A DNA stretch of 5,975 bases, from assembly GCA_902836505.1 (NCBI GenBank), contig CADFQU010000065.1, positions 1 through 5,975 on the forward strand, given 5' to 3'. The stretch is from Streptococcaceae bacterium (lineage in GTDB: Bacteria; Bacillota; Bacilli; Lactobacillales; Streptococcaceae). The translations under genes were made by a program, and so were the position numbers. Each line of letters starts with the position of its first letter. Position 1 is the first letter of the stretch. The notes beneath the pieces are model-generated. The model was given only the letters and a program-made list of their open reading frames with translations, ran no database searches and had not been told where the DNA came from. This document shows, piece by piece, positions 1-5,975 of this stretch.

Positions 1-1311
1 AGTCTCTGCATAGATTTCCAATGCACGATATAAATCTTCCAGTTTCGCTCGTTCATTAGCCTGGTGCTCTGTCTGTTCTGCACCTGGGAAAAGTGCCCCA
101 TAAGCCACACAATTCTCCATAGTTCGAGCAAAGGTTGCTCCTCCTGAAGACATAGCTGGGGTTTGATCCCCTGTTTCTTCTTGGTAGACCTTCATCAGAG
201 TACTTACCAATGGGCTATCTAATGGCACGTAAAGTGGAGCTAAATAATCAAACTCTTCATACTGAAGTTGATAACTAGCCGCAACCTCAGTTAATCGCTC
301 TACTAAAGCATCCTTGTCCGCTAAGACAGGGATCCGAATATCAATCCCGATTTCAGATCGTTCTTCATCGATGAAAAGGGTCGCAATATTGAAGGAAAGC
401 GCACCACTTGGTTCATCTTTGATTTCACCAAAGAGAGCAGCCCCTGTCGCATCTTCTCCAACGGCATCTGCTATAAAGAGTAGAGCTGGGTGAGGCTGGA
501 TTATGGAAAGACTTTCCGCTAAGCCGACAATGGCATTGACACCTTCAGCCGCATCTTTCGAATGTTTAGAAAGACCAAGAACGGTCACTGCTCCTGCTTC
601 TTCTGTATAGTTCACACCACTTTGCTCGATCACAGGTAAGAGTTCCTCTAAGCGTTGCCCCTTATAAGTCGCCTTATCTGGAACCACATTGAGGGCACGA
701 CCAGCTTGCAAGGGAAGATCCTCCCAGCCTGGTCCATGGAGCTTCACTTGAAGCAAGCCTTTTTCAGCATAAGTTAATGGGAAAGAGGAATCCGGAGCAA
801 AGCCAAGATCTGCTTTTTCTTCTATCTGATTGTAGCGATTCATACAGCGCCAGAGTGTTTCCTCGTCTGTACCAAAGATAAAGCGGATCCGCTTGGTAAA
901 TGCAACTCCTTGGTCGAGAAGACTCTTAACTGCGTAAAGGGCCGCAAGGGATGGCCCCTTGTCATCTTGTACCCCACGTCCAATCAACCATCCATCTTTC
1001 AAAGTCGCCTCAAAAGGTGGCGTTTGCCAATCTTCTAAATCACCGGCTGGAACAACATCCAAGTGACAAAGAACGGCCAGGAGTTCTTCCCCCTGACCGA
1101 TCTCTGCATATCCATAGTATCCTTCAGGATCTAGATAAGTTTGAAAGCCCATTTCTTGAGCAATTTCTAACGTTTTCTCAAGGACATCTTGGATAGCTTG
1201 TCCAAACGGTGTTCCATTTTCGCCTTCGTTTAAAACCGAAGGATAAGAAATCAAAGTCTTTAATGAAGCTAGAAAGTCATCTTTGACTTGATTTGTAATC
1301 TCAATTTTCAT
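1..1311 (-). CDS. arcT: M20-family metallo-dipeptidase ArcT (PepV/Sapep-like), C-terminus cut by window edge
   Basis: Reading frame open from ATG at 1311 to base 1 without a stop: 437 residues visible, probably only a few missing, since streptococcal relatives (from memory) have about 440-445. It is a PepV/Sapep-type dinuclear metal dipeptidase, expected to be cytoplasmic. All key residues of that family can be placed: H83 and D85 in CHLDVVPAGD, bridging D116 in GRGVQDDKGP, catalytic E150 and metal ligand E151 in GTDEE, D174 in FAPDSSFP, lid-domain H250 in LSKHSKDAAEGVNA, and C-terminal H416 in EQTEHQANE. The enzyme therefore looks intact. The catalytic domain is split by a lid domain at roughly residues 180-370. 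The start is fixed by GAGGTGA just upstream and by the usual N-terminus of the family. It lies 20 bases after arcD and is surely cotranscribed with it. Its role is inferred: hydrolysing dipeptides, possibly arginine-containing ones, to supply the ADI pathway. The name arcT follows its operon position; older records call arcT an aminotransferase, which this sequence is not. Confidence 0.93.
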   Translation of the reverse strand, partial: MKIEITNQVKDDFLASLKTLISYPSVLNEGENGTPFGQAIQDVLEKTLEIAQEMGFQTYLDPEGYYGYAEIGQGEELLAVLCHLDVVPAGDLEDWQTPPFEATLKDGWLIGRGVQDDKGPSLAALYAVKSLLDQGVAFTKRIRFIFGTDEETLWRCMNRYNQIEEKADLGFAPDSSFPLTYAEKGLLQVKLHGPGWEDLPLQAGRALNVVPDKATYKGQRLEELLPVIEQSGVNYTEEAGAVTVLGLSKHSKDAAEGVNAIVGLAESLSIIQPHPALLFIADAVGEDATGAALFGEIKDEPSGALSFNIATLFIDEERSEIGIDIRIPVLADKDALVERLTEVAASYQLQYEEFDYLAPLYVPLDSPLVSTLMKVYQEETGDQTPAMSSGGATFARTMENCVAYGALFPGAEQTEHQANERAKLEDLYRALEIYAET

Positions 1312-1315
1312 GGAA

Positions 1316-1322
1316 TCACCTC
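1316..1322 (-). promoter_or_regulatory. Ribosome binding site of arcT
   Basis: GAGGTGA, matching the anti-Shine-Dalgarno end of 16S rRNA, sits 4 bases before the ATG counted from its last base. It lies wholly within the 20-base arcD-arcT gap, which leaves no room for a separate promoter and supports translation of arcT from the arcD transcript. It also decides the ATG at 1311 as the start. Confidence 0.85.
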
Positions 1323-1331
1323 ATTCACTTC

Positions 1332-2846
1332 TTATAGGGCTGGAACAAATGTTCCGAGAAGAAGGAGGGCAATGGTAATTACAATAACAGCAACTACAAG
1401 TTTCGCCATGAATTTCCACCAAGTTGCAATGTTGATACGTCCAAGAGCAAGAGCTCCCATAACGATACCAGAAGTTGGTGCAATTAAGTTCAAGACACCA
1501 GATGCAGATTGGTAGGCAGTGATAATCAAGCTAGGACGTACATTTACGAATTCTCCCAATGGAGCCATGATACCCATTGTCGCGCTGGCAAGACCAGATG
1601 AAGATGGAATCAAGAATGACATTGGCAAGTAGAAGATATAAGTCAAGACGATGAAGACTTGAGAAGATAGACCGCTGAGGCCTTGTTTACCCCAGTTAAG
1701 GATAGTATCTGTAATCATACCGTTGTTCATGATAACTTGGATACCACGAGCAATCGCTACGATGAGGGCAACGCTCAAGAGGTCAGCTGCACCAGCCATA
1801 AATGAAGAAATAATTTGTTCTTCTTTAAGGCCGTAAACAATACCGATGAGAATACCCATAAAGGCGAAGAGCATTGCTCCTTCAGGGAAGTACCAAGTAC
1901 CAAGAGCTGCAGTTGATGAACCAATGATTTGACCAACTACTGGAAGACCTGTTAACCAAGAATTAAAGTTATCAAAGAACTTGATACCTAAACCACTCCA
2001 TGGGATGAAACTCAAGACCATCAAAACAAAGGTCAATACAAAGAGTACAAAGACTTGTTTTTGTTTCTTAGTAAGTGTTGAGTTAACATTGTCATCATCT
2101 TCACCAACATTGAAGAATTTCATATCTTCTTCACGAGTTGCATAGGTGAGAGATTTGGTTGGATCTTTTTGGATCTTATCTGCATACTTGTATACAAACC
2201 AAGTGCTAAGACCAGTCAAGACAACCCAGAAGATCAAACGAAGGATGATACCTTCCCCAAGACTAACACCTGCAGTTGAAGATGCGATACCTGTCGCGAA
2301 TGGGTTCAAGGTAGATGCCAAACATCCAATCTGTGAACCAAGCAAGATAATGGCTACCCCAGTCAAGCTATCAAATCCAACGGCCATCATAACTGGCACA
2401 AGGAGAGGATAGAAGGCCATGGTTTCTTCACCCATACCATAAGTTGTACCACCAAGGGCAAACAAAGGCATAAGAACCAAAATCAACATTTTTTCGCGAC
2501 CCTTGTATTTCTTCACGATGGAAGCAATACCAGTGTCTAGCATACCAGTTTCATTAACTACACCAAGGAAACCACCAACCATCAAGATGAAGAAGGCTAC
2601 GTCGATCGCTGCACTAGTTCCTTGAATCAAAGATCCTTCTTCAGGAGTAGTTCCTAGCATAGCACGAATCGGTGCCATCAAGACATCCCAGATACCTTGA
2701 GGGTTTTGAGGTTGTGATTTATACACACCATCGACAAAAGCCCCTGCTGGGATAATCCAAGTCATCACTGCCATAAACGCAATGATGATTAACAATACGG
2801 TATAAGATGAAGGCATCTTAAACCCTTTTTTCGCTTTTTCACTCAT
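1332..2846 (-). CDS. arcD: ArcD, YfcC-family (DcuC-like) membrane transporter, probable arginine/ornithine antiporter
   Basis: 504-residue integral membrane protein, full length for the YfcC family (C4-dicarboxylate anaerobic carrier/DcuC-like, Pfam PF03606). About 12 hydrophobic segments can be seen, near residues 14-36, 80-97, 119-137, 143-160, 162-180, 200-220, 264-283, 322-340, 345-368, 397-414, 437-468 (possibly two) and 478-501. A charged, acid-rich loop lies at 221-263. Family-type motifs are GGTTYGMGEETMAFYPLL (132-149), NPFATGIASS (181-190), LIPSSSGLASATMG (412-425) and NLIAPTSGIVMGA (453-465); the paired Ser-rich and Pro-Thr-Ser-Gly turns resemble the substrate-binding hairpins of ion-transporter-superfamily carriers. 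ATG at 2846 is chosen because AGGAGGA lies 7 bases upstream (2854-2860). The specificity is inferred from position after arcC: arginine in, ornithine out. It is not the APC-type ArcD of Pseudomonas or Lactococcus; YfcC proteins are often annotated only as 'YfcC family protein'. Confidence 0.93.
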   Translation of the reverse strand: MSEKAKKGFKMPSSYTVLLIIIAFMAVMTWIIPAGAFVDGVYKSQPQNPQGIWDVLMAPIRAMLGTTPEEGSLIQGTSAAIDVAFFILMVGGFLGVVNETGMLDTGIASIVKKYKGREKMLILVLMPLFALGGTTYGMGEETMAFYPLLVPVMMAVGFDSLTGVAIILLGSQIGCLASTLNPFATGIASSTAGVSLGEGIILRLIFWVVLTGLSTWFVYKYADKIQKDPTKSLTYATREEDMKFFNVGEDDDNVNSTLTKKQKQVFVLFVLTFVLMVLSFIPWSGLGIKFFDNFNSWLTGLPVVGQIIGSSTAALGTWYFPEGAMLFAFMGILIGIVYGLKEEQIISSFMAGAADLLSVALIVAIARGIQVIMNNGMITDTILNWGKQGLSGLSSQVFIVLTYIFYLPMSFLIPSSSGLASATMGIMAPLGEFVNVRPSLIITAYQSASGVLNLIAPTSGIVMGALALGRINIATWWKFMAKLVVAVIVITIALLLLGTFVPAL

Positions 2847-2883
2847 TTGTTTATCCTCCTAACGCAACAAAGTTTGAGTGACT

Positions 2884-2910
2884 CTTTCAAAAGGTTTATC
2901 TTTTAGAAAG
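2884..2910 (-). other. Hairpin in the arcD leader
   Basis: On the minus strand CTTTC-T-AAAAG (2910-2900) can pair with CTTTTGAAAG (2893-2884): ten base pairs with one bulged T and a six-base loop. It would lie in the 5' leader if transcription starts from the promoter candidate near 2921, and its first arm overlaps the cre-like site. It is AT-rich and so only moderately stable, with no U-run after it; a role in stability or translation is possible but unproven. Confidence 0.4.
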
Positions 2911-2918
2911 CGCTTACC
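2905..2918 (-). promoter_or_regulatory. cre-like site (CcpA operator) before arcD
   Basis: The minus-strand sequence GGTAAGCGCTTTCT matches the cre consensus TGWAARCGYTWNCW at all but the first position. It lies 10 bases downstream of the -10 candidate, so it would overlap the first transcribed bases of arcD. A CcpA-HPr(Ser-P) complex bound there would block transcription, which fits the known glucose repression of streptococcal ADI genes. The consensus match is seen directly; binding is inferred. Confidence 0.7.
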
Positions 2919-2927
2919 TATATGTTT

Positions 2928-2936
2928 ATTTTATCA
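2928..2936 (-). promoter_or_regulatory. Extended -10 promoter candidate for arcDT
   Basis: TGATAAAAT on the minus strand is an extended -10 element (TGnTATAAT with one mismatch in the hexamer). The expected -35 position 17 bases upstream reads TAGTTT, a poor match to TTGACA, but extended -10 promoters depend less on it. The predicted transcript would start near 2921 and have a leader of about 75 bases before the arcD ATG. The position between a terminator-like hairpin and a cre-like site strengthens the call. Confidence 0.5.
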
Positions 2937-2948
2937 TATTTAAGATTA

Positions 2949-2962
2949 AAAAACTAGTTTTT
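2949..2962. repeat. 14-base perfect palindrome upstream of the arcD promoter candidate
   Basis: AAAAACTAGTTTTT is its own reverse complement. It overlaps the place where a -35 element would sit for the extended -10 at 2928-2936. It could be an operator or simply AT-rich spacer; no known regulator motif is recognised. Confidence 0.4.
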
Positions 2963-2977
2963 CCTAAACTTTTTTAG

Positions 2978-3034
2978 AAAAAACAAGGGGAGAATCTTTG
3001 TACAAAATCCTGTAAAAATAAGAGCTACTCCCCT
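2978..3034 (-). terminator. Probable rho-independent terminator after arcC (long loop)
   Basis: On the minus strand AGGGGAG (3034-3028) can pair with CTCCCCT (2992-2986), a seven-pair GC-rich stem, followed by TG and six T (2983-2978). The loop is 35 bases, long for an intrinsic terminator, and contains an inner palindrome TTGTACAA (2998-3005). The stem followed by a T-run in the direction of transcription is clear; the long loop suggests weak or partial termination. It begins 15 bases after the arcC stop. Confidence 0.6.
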
Positions 3035-3049
3035 CCTCATGTGCATGAA

Positions 3050-3994
3050 TTAGTCTTTAACGATAATTGTTCCACTTTCAGACTCAATCAAAGCGCCAAG
3101 GTTTTCAAGTGAAGTGATGACTGCTTTTCCTTCTGGACGACCATTTACAAAGGCGATCGCAGCTTCTACTTTAGGAAGCATACTTCCTGGTGCAAATTGA
3201 TCTTGTTTGATGTACTCTTCCAATTGAGCGACATTCACATGTTCTAATTTTTCTTGGTCTGGTTTGTTGTAGTTCACAAAGACATAGTCTACACCAGTCA
3301 AAACGATGAAGAGGTCTGCTTCTACCAATTCAGCCAAACGTTGGGATGCAAAGTCTTTATCGATAACAGCTTCAACACCAGTCAAGCTGCCATCGGCTTC
3401 TTTCACAACTGGAATACCGCCACCACCGGCTGCAACCACTACTTGGCCTGCATTGAACAAGGTACGGATAGTATTGATTTCTTTGATATCCACTGGTTTT
3501 GGTGAAGCAACAACTTTACGCCAGCCACGACCAGCATCTTCTTTGAAAGTTGCACCTGATTTTTCAGCTTCTGCTTTTGCTTCTTCTTCTGAGTAGAATG
3601 GGCCGATTGGTTTGCTCAAGTTAACGAAAGCTGGGTCATTTTTATCAACAACGACTTGTGTCACAACTGAAGCCACATCTTTTTCAATTCCTTCTTCAAG
3701 AAGAGCATTTTGAAGAGCGTTTTGAAGCCAGAAGCCAATACTTCCTTCAGTCATTGCAACCAATGAATCCAATGGGAAAGCTGGGTTCTTTTCAGAATCT
3801 GCAGCCAAGTGTTGGAGCAAGAGGTTTCCTACTTGAGGACCATTTCCGTGAGTGACGATCAAGTCATCTCCATTTTTAATCAATTTTACTAAGTGTTTTG
3901 CTGTTTCTACAAGTGCTTCTTGTTGAGCTTTTGCAGAAGGATCAGATGAGAGAATGGCATTTCCTCCCAAAGCAACGACGATTTTTCTTGACAT
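3050..3994 (-). CDS. arcC: Carbamate kinase ArcC
   Basis: 314 residues, full length for bacterial carbamate kinase, a cytoplasmic enzyme of the amino-acid-kinase fold, normally a homodimer. It catalyses the energy-yielding last step: carbamoyl phosphate plus ADP gives ATP, ammonia and CO2. Visible motifs in order are [12 protein letters not shown] (4-15, glycine-rich phosphate loop), [15 protein letters not shown] (47-61), LSKPIGPFY (126-134, with K128 as in the Enterococcus enzyme), [13 protein letters not shown] (155-167), [11 protein letters not shown] (186-196), AVIDKDFAS (209-217, with K213 near the ATP site), [12 protein letters not shown] (231-242) and [13 protein letters not shown] (267-279, with K275). 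The start is ATG 3994, preceded by a modest AAAGGGA-type binding site. It lies between arcB and arcD, but both neighbouring spacers contain terminator-like hairpins, so its message probably comes from readthrough of the arcAB transcript. No disruption is visible. Confidence 0.97.
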   Translation of the reverse strand: MSRKIVVALGGNAILSSDPSAKAQQEALVETAKHLVKLIKNGDDLIVTHGNGPQVGNLLLQHLAADSEKNPAFPLDSLVAMTEGSIGFWLQNALQNALLEEGIEKDVASVVTQVVVDKNDPAFVNLSKPIGPFYSEEEAKAEAEKSGATFKEDAGRGWRKVVASPKPVDIKEINTIRTLFNAGQVVVAAGGGGIPVVKEADGSLTGVEAVIDKDFASQRLAELVEADLFIVLTGVDYVFVNYNKPDQEKLEHVNVAQLEEYIKQDQFAPGSMLPKVEAAIAFVNGRPEGKAVITSLENLGALIESESGTIIVKD

Positions 3995-4000
3995 AGTTTT

Positions 4001-4007
4001 TCCCTTT
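4001..4007 (-). promoter_or_regulatory. Weak ribosome binding site of arcC
   Basis: AAAGGGA lies 6 bases before the arcC ATG. It lacks the AAGGAG core present before arcB and arcD and is the poorest match in the operon. It lies directly after the terminator T-run, so both transcript supply and translation of arcC may be lower than those of arcB. Confidence 0.5.
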
Positions 4008-4011
4008 CTAT

Positions 4012-4053
4012 AAAAAATAGGGGCAGGACTAAAGCTAGCAGTCCAGCCCCTAT
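4012..4053 (-). terminator. Strong terminator-shaped hairpin between arcB and arcC
   Basis: On the minus strand ATAGGGGCTGGACT (4053-4040) pairs with AGTCCTGCCCCTAT (4030-4017) in a 14-position stem with a single T-T mismatch (bases 4025 and 4045) and a nine-base loop. A run of six T follows at 4017-4012, the first paired in the stem. This is a classic intrinsic terminator oriented with the operon, starting 26 bases after the arcB stop. Only 17 bases separate the T-run from the arcC ATG, so no new promoter can fit. Partial termination, or a 3' end protecting arcAB mRNA, is inferred. Confidence 0.8.
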
Positions 4054-4079
4054 AGCTGTTGGTATACGGTTATAAAGTC

Positions 4080-5096
4080 TTAAACTTTTGGAATGTACAA
4101 GTTACCAAGAGTAGCTGCCATAACCGCTTTGATTGTGTGCATACGGTTTTCAGCTTGGTCAAAGTGACGAGCATATTTGCTACGGAACACTTCGTCAGTA
4201 ACTTCCATTTCTTCTACGCCGAATTTTTCAGCAACATCTTTACCATAAACAGTGTTTGTGTCGTGGAAAGCTGGCAAGCAGTGCAAGAAGATCAAGTCTT
4301 CGTTATCAGCTTTCTTAACCAATTCCATGTTTACTTGGTAAGGTTTCAAAAGGGCAACACGTTCTGCAAATTTGTCTTCTTCACCCATAGATACCCAAAC
4401 GTCAGTGTAAAGTACATCTGCACCTTTCACTGCTTCGTCAGCATCTTCAGTGATCAAGATATGAGCGCCACTTTCTTTCGCGAATCCTTCTGCCAATTCA
4501 ACAATTTCTTGTTCTGGGAAGAGTTCTTTTGGTGAGAAGATGTGTACGTTCACACCAAGGATAGCACCTGTTACAAGAAGGCTGTTAGCAACGTTGTTAC
4601 GTCCGTCACCACAGTACACAAGTGTCAAACCTTCAAGACGTCCAAAGTTTTCTTGAACAGTCAAGTAGTCAGCAAGCATTTGAGTTGGGTGCCATTCGTC
4701 AGTCAAACCATTCCATACTGGAACTCCTGAGAATTCAGCCAATTCTTCAACCATGCGTTGGCTGAAACCACGGAATTCAATACCGTCAAACATACGTCCA
4801 AGAACTTTTGCAGTATCTTCTGTAGATTCTTTTTTACCAAGTTGGATGTCGTTTGCACCAAGGTATTCTGGGTGAGCACCTAGGTCGATAGCTGCAGTAG
4901 TGAAGGCTGCACGAGTACGAGTTGAAGTTTTTTCAAACAAAAGCGCAATGTTTTTACCAGCTAGGTAGTGGTGTTGGATGTTGCGTTTTTTAAGGTCTTT
5001 CAAGTGAGCTGAAAGTCCGATAAGGTATTCTAACTCTGCACGTGTAAAGTCTTTTTCTGCTAAAAAGCTACGTCCTTGGAATACTGAAGTTGTCAT
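4080..5096 (-). CDS. arcB: Catabolic ornithine carbamoyltransferase ArcB
   Basis: 338 residues, the usual size of catabolic ornithine carbamoyltransferases. In this pathway it runs as phosphorolysis: citrulline plus phosphate gives ornithine and carbamoyl phosphate, in the cytoplasm. The N-terminal carbamoyl-phosphate domain carries FEKTSTRTR (54-62) and HPTQ (136-139). The C-terminal ornithine domain carries [11 protein letters not shown] (162-172, N168 binding ornithine in the family), DVWVSMGEE (232-240, the DxxxSMG loop) and HCLPAFHD (272-279, catalytic cysteine C273). All key residues are present. ATG 5096 is preceded by AAAGGAG (5104-5110) at 7 bases, which settles the start. Its neighbours arcA upstream and arcC downstream identify it as the catabolic enzyme rather than a biosynthetic ArgF; the protein families alone are close. 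Confidence 0.98.
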   Translation of the reverse strand: MTTSVFQGRSFLAEKDFTRAELEYLIGLSAHLKDLKKRNIQHHYLAGKNIALLFEKTSTRTRAAFTTAAIDLGAHPEYLGANDIQLGKKESTEDTAKVLGRMFDGIEFRGFSQRMVEELAEFSGVPVWNGLTDEWHPTQMLADYLTVQENFGRLEGLTLVYCGDGRNNVANSLLVTGAILGVNVHIFSPKELFPEQEIVELAEGFAKESGAHILITEDADEAVKGADVLYTDVWVSMGEEDKFAERVALLKPYQVNMELVKKADNEDLIFLHCLPAFHDTNTVYGKDVAEKFGVEEMEVTDEVFRSKYARHFDQAENRMHTIKAVMAATLGNLYIPKV

Positions 5097-5136
5097 TAAT
5101 TATCTCCTTTAATTATGCATGATAAGATCCTGTCAT

Positions 5137-5160
5137 TCAGTTTAGAGGGCTCAGTTTAGA
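5137..5160. repeat. Ten-base direct repeat pair in the arcA-arcB spacer
   Basis: TCAGTTTAGA occurs at 5137-5146 and again at 5151-5160, separated by GGGC (plus-strand reading). One copy forms part of the arm and loop of the neighbouring hairpin; the other contributes its outer stem. The repetition allows alternative pairings in the transcript or could be a trace of a small duplication. Confidence 0.6.
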
Positions 5161-5176
5161 CACTGAGCCCGTCTAA
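5142..5176 (-). other. Stable hairpin between arcA and arcB without a U-run
   Basis: On the minus strand GGGCTCAGT (5170-5162) pairs perfectly with ACTGAGCCC (5155-5147) around a six-base loop. The stem extends by TTAGA/TCTAA (5176-5172 with 5146-5142) past one unpaired C at 5171. No T-run follows, so it is not a standard intrinsic terminator, and arcB has no evident promoter of its own here. A role as an RNA processing or 3'-end stabilising element for arcA mRNA is inferred from its place 15 bases after the arcA stop. Confidence 0.65.
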
Positions 5177-5191
5177 CCTGTAGAAGGATGA

Positions 5192-5975
5192 TTAGATTTC
5201 TTCACGTTCGAATGGCATTGACATACAACGAGGTCCACCACGACCGCGAACCAATTCACTTCCGCGGATCTTAATCAAACGAAGTCCGTATTCTTCTAAT
5301 TTCTTGTTAGTAACAGTGTTACGGTCGTATACGACTACCACACCAGGTGCGATTGTAAGAGTATTTGATCCGTCGTTCCATTGTTCACGCGCAGCAGCAA
5401 CGATGTTGCCATCTCCACATGGAATCAAAGTAACTTTTTCAACACCAAGGTTTTCAGCAAGAAGTTCTGCCAAATCACCTTTTTCTTCAACGATCTTCAA
5501 TTGTTCGTTTTCATAAGTTACTGTGAAGACGCGAAGATTGCCTTGGATTTCTGGGTGAATAGTAAATTTATCGTAGTCTACCATTGTGAAGACTGTATCC
5601 AAGTGCATGAATTTACGGTTGTTAGCAAATTCGAAGGCCAATACTTTCTTGAAGCCAACGTTCTTCTTGAAGATGTTTACCAACAATTTTTCGATTGATG
5701 CAGCATCAGTACGTTGTGAGATACCAACTGCCAATACATCTTTAGAAAGTACCAACTCATCTCCACCTTCGATACGAGTATCTTCTTCACGATTGTAAAC
5801 AAGCTCAACATTTCCACCATAAACTGGATGGTATTTGAAGATATATTTACCATACAAAGTTTCGCGGTTACGTGTATCTGCATACATGTGGTTGAGTGAT
5901 ACTGCGTTACCAATTGTAGCAAATGGATCTCGTGTGAAGTAAAGGTTTGGCATTGGATCGATAGCGAATGGATAG
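5192..5975 (-). CDS. arcA: Arginine deiminase ArcA, N-terminus outside the window
   Basis: The frame is open to the window edge; 260 C-terminal residues are visible, starting [18 protein letters not shown]. The ATG at 5953 is an internal methionine, not the start: the seven codons before it continue the conserved family sequence. Streptococcal ArcA is about 410 residues, so about 150 are missing. The enzyme hydrolyses arginine to citrulline and ammonia in the cytoplasm, the first pathway step. Catalytic residues of the guanidine-modifying superfamily, numbered in the visible fragment, are D16 in FTRDPF, E69 in RIEGGDE, H124 and D126 in FMHLDT, and nucleophile C250 in [15 protein letters not shown]. 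The protein ends normally (EREEI). The operon promoter, expected upstream of arcA, is not in the window. No damage is visible. Confidence 0.98.
   Translation of the reverse strand, partial: YPFAIDPMPNLYFTRDPFATIGNAVSLNHMYADTRNRETLYGKYIFKYHPVYGGNVELVYNREEDTRIEGGDELVLSKDVLAVGISQRTDAASIEKLLVNIFKKNVGFKKVLAFEFANNRKFMHLDTVFTMVDYDKFTIHPEIQGNLRVFTVTYENEQLKIVEEKGDLAELLAENLGVEKVTLIPCGDGNIVAAAREQWNDGSNTLTIAPGVVVVYDRNTVTNKKLEEYGLRLIKIRGSELVRGRGGPRCMSMPFEREEI

Noticed and set aside
951..1196. Plus-strand open frame inside arcT
   Set aside because: Antisense to a frame with all catalytic residues of a dipeptidase; no family signature in its own translation.
3030..3037. AGGAGGGG on the minus strand just after arcC, like a ribosome binding site for a small peptide
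   Set aside because: No start codon lies at a workable distance, and the bases form part of the terminator-like stem.
4061..4074. Second cre-like sequence between arcB and arcC (minus strand TATAACCGTATACC)
   Set aside because: Mismatches at several fixed consensus positions; far weaker than the site at 2905-2918.
4059..4535. 158-codon plus-strand open frame antisense to arcB
   Set aside because: It mirrors the strongly conserved arcB gene and its translation shows no recognisable protein features; it is a shadow frame.
5110..5119. TGCATAATTA before arcB resembling half of an ArgR box
   Set aside because: Only one half matches; the other half is absent, and such AT-rich half-sites arise easily by chance.
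5951..5953. ATG as the start of arcA
   Set aside because: The frame continues upstream to the window edge with family-conserved YPFAIDP, so this methionine is internal.
1..5975. Mobile elements, CRISPR arrays, tRNA or rRNA genes, phage or defence genes
   Set aside because: None seen: over 90 percent of the window is accounted for by five conserved ADI genes, and the spacers contain only short hairpins and promoter-like elements.

Overview
The window holds most of an arginine deiminase (ADI) operon of the streptococcal type, entirely on the minus strand. Transcription runs from high to low coordinates in the order arcA (5' part cut off by the window end), arcB, arcC, arcD, arcT (last few codons cut off at base 1). 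Low GC, strong AGGAGG-type ribosome binding sites, a CcpA cre-like site, a YfcC-type ArcD and an M20 dipeptidase in the ArcT position all point to a Streptococcus, probably an oral viridans species (sanguinis/gordonii/parasanguinis/mitis-like). The species cannot be fixed from sequence reading alone.

Layout on the minus strand: 5975-5192 arcA, arginine deiminase, C-terminal 260 residues. 5191-5097 is a spacer with a GC-rich hairpin lacking a U-run. 5096-4080 arcB, catabolic ornithine carbamoyltransferase. 4079-3995 is a spacer with a strong terminator-shaped hairpin. 3994-3050 arcC, carbamate kinase. 3049-2847 is a 203-base spacer with a second terminator-like hairpin, then an extended -10 promoter candidate, a cre-like site and a leader hairpin. 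2846-1332 arcD, membrane transporter. After a 20-base gap comes 1311-1 arcT, a metallo-dipeptidase. The plus strand shows no credible gene.

How the genes work together: ArcD is inferred to exchange external arginine for ornithine. ArcA converts arginine to citrulline and ammonia. ArcB splits citrulline with phosphate into ornithine and carbamoyl phosphate. ArcC uses carbamoyl phosphate to make ATP from ADP, releasing ammonia and CO2. The net result is ATP plus ammonia, which protects against acid. ArcT may feed the pathway with amino acids from dipeptides, but its substrate is unknown.

No new biological system is visible. The points most worth a second look are in the spacers: a strong terminator between arcB and arcC that leaves no room for a new promoter, and a terminator plus promoter/cre arrangement that would make arcDT a separately controlled, glucose-repressible unit.
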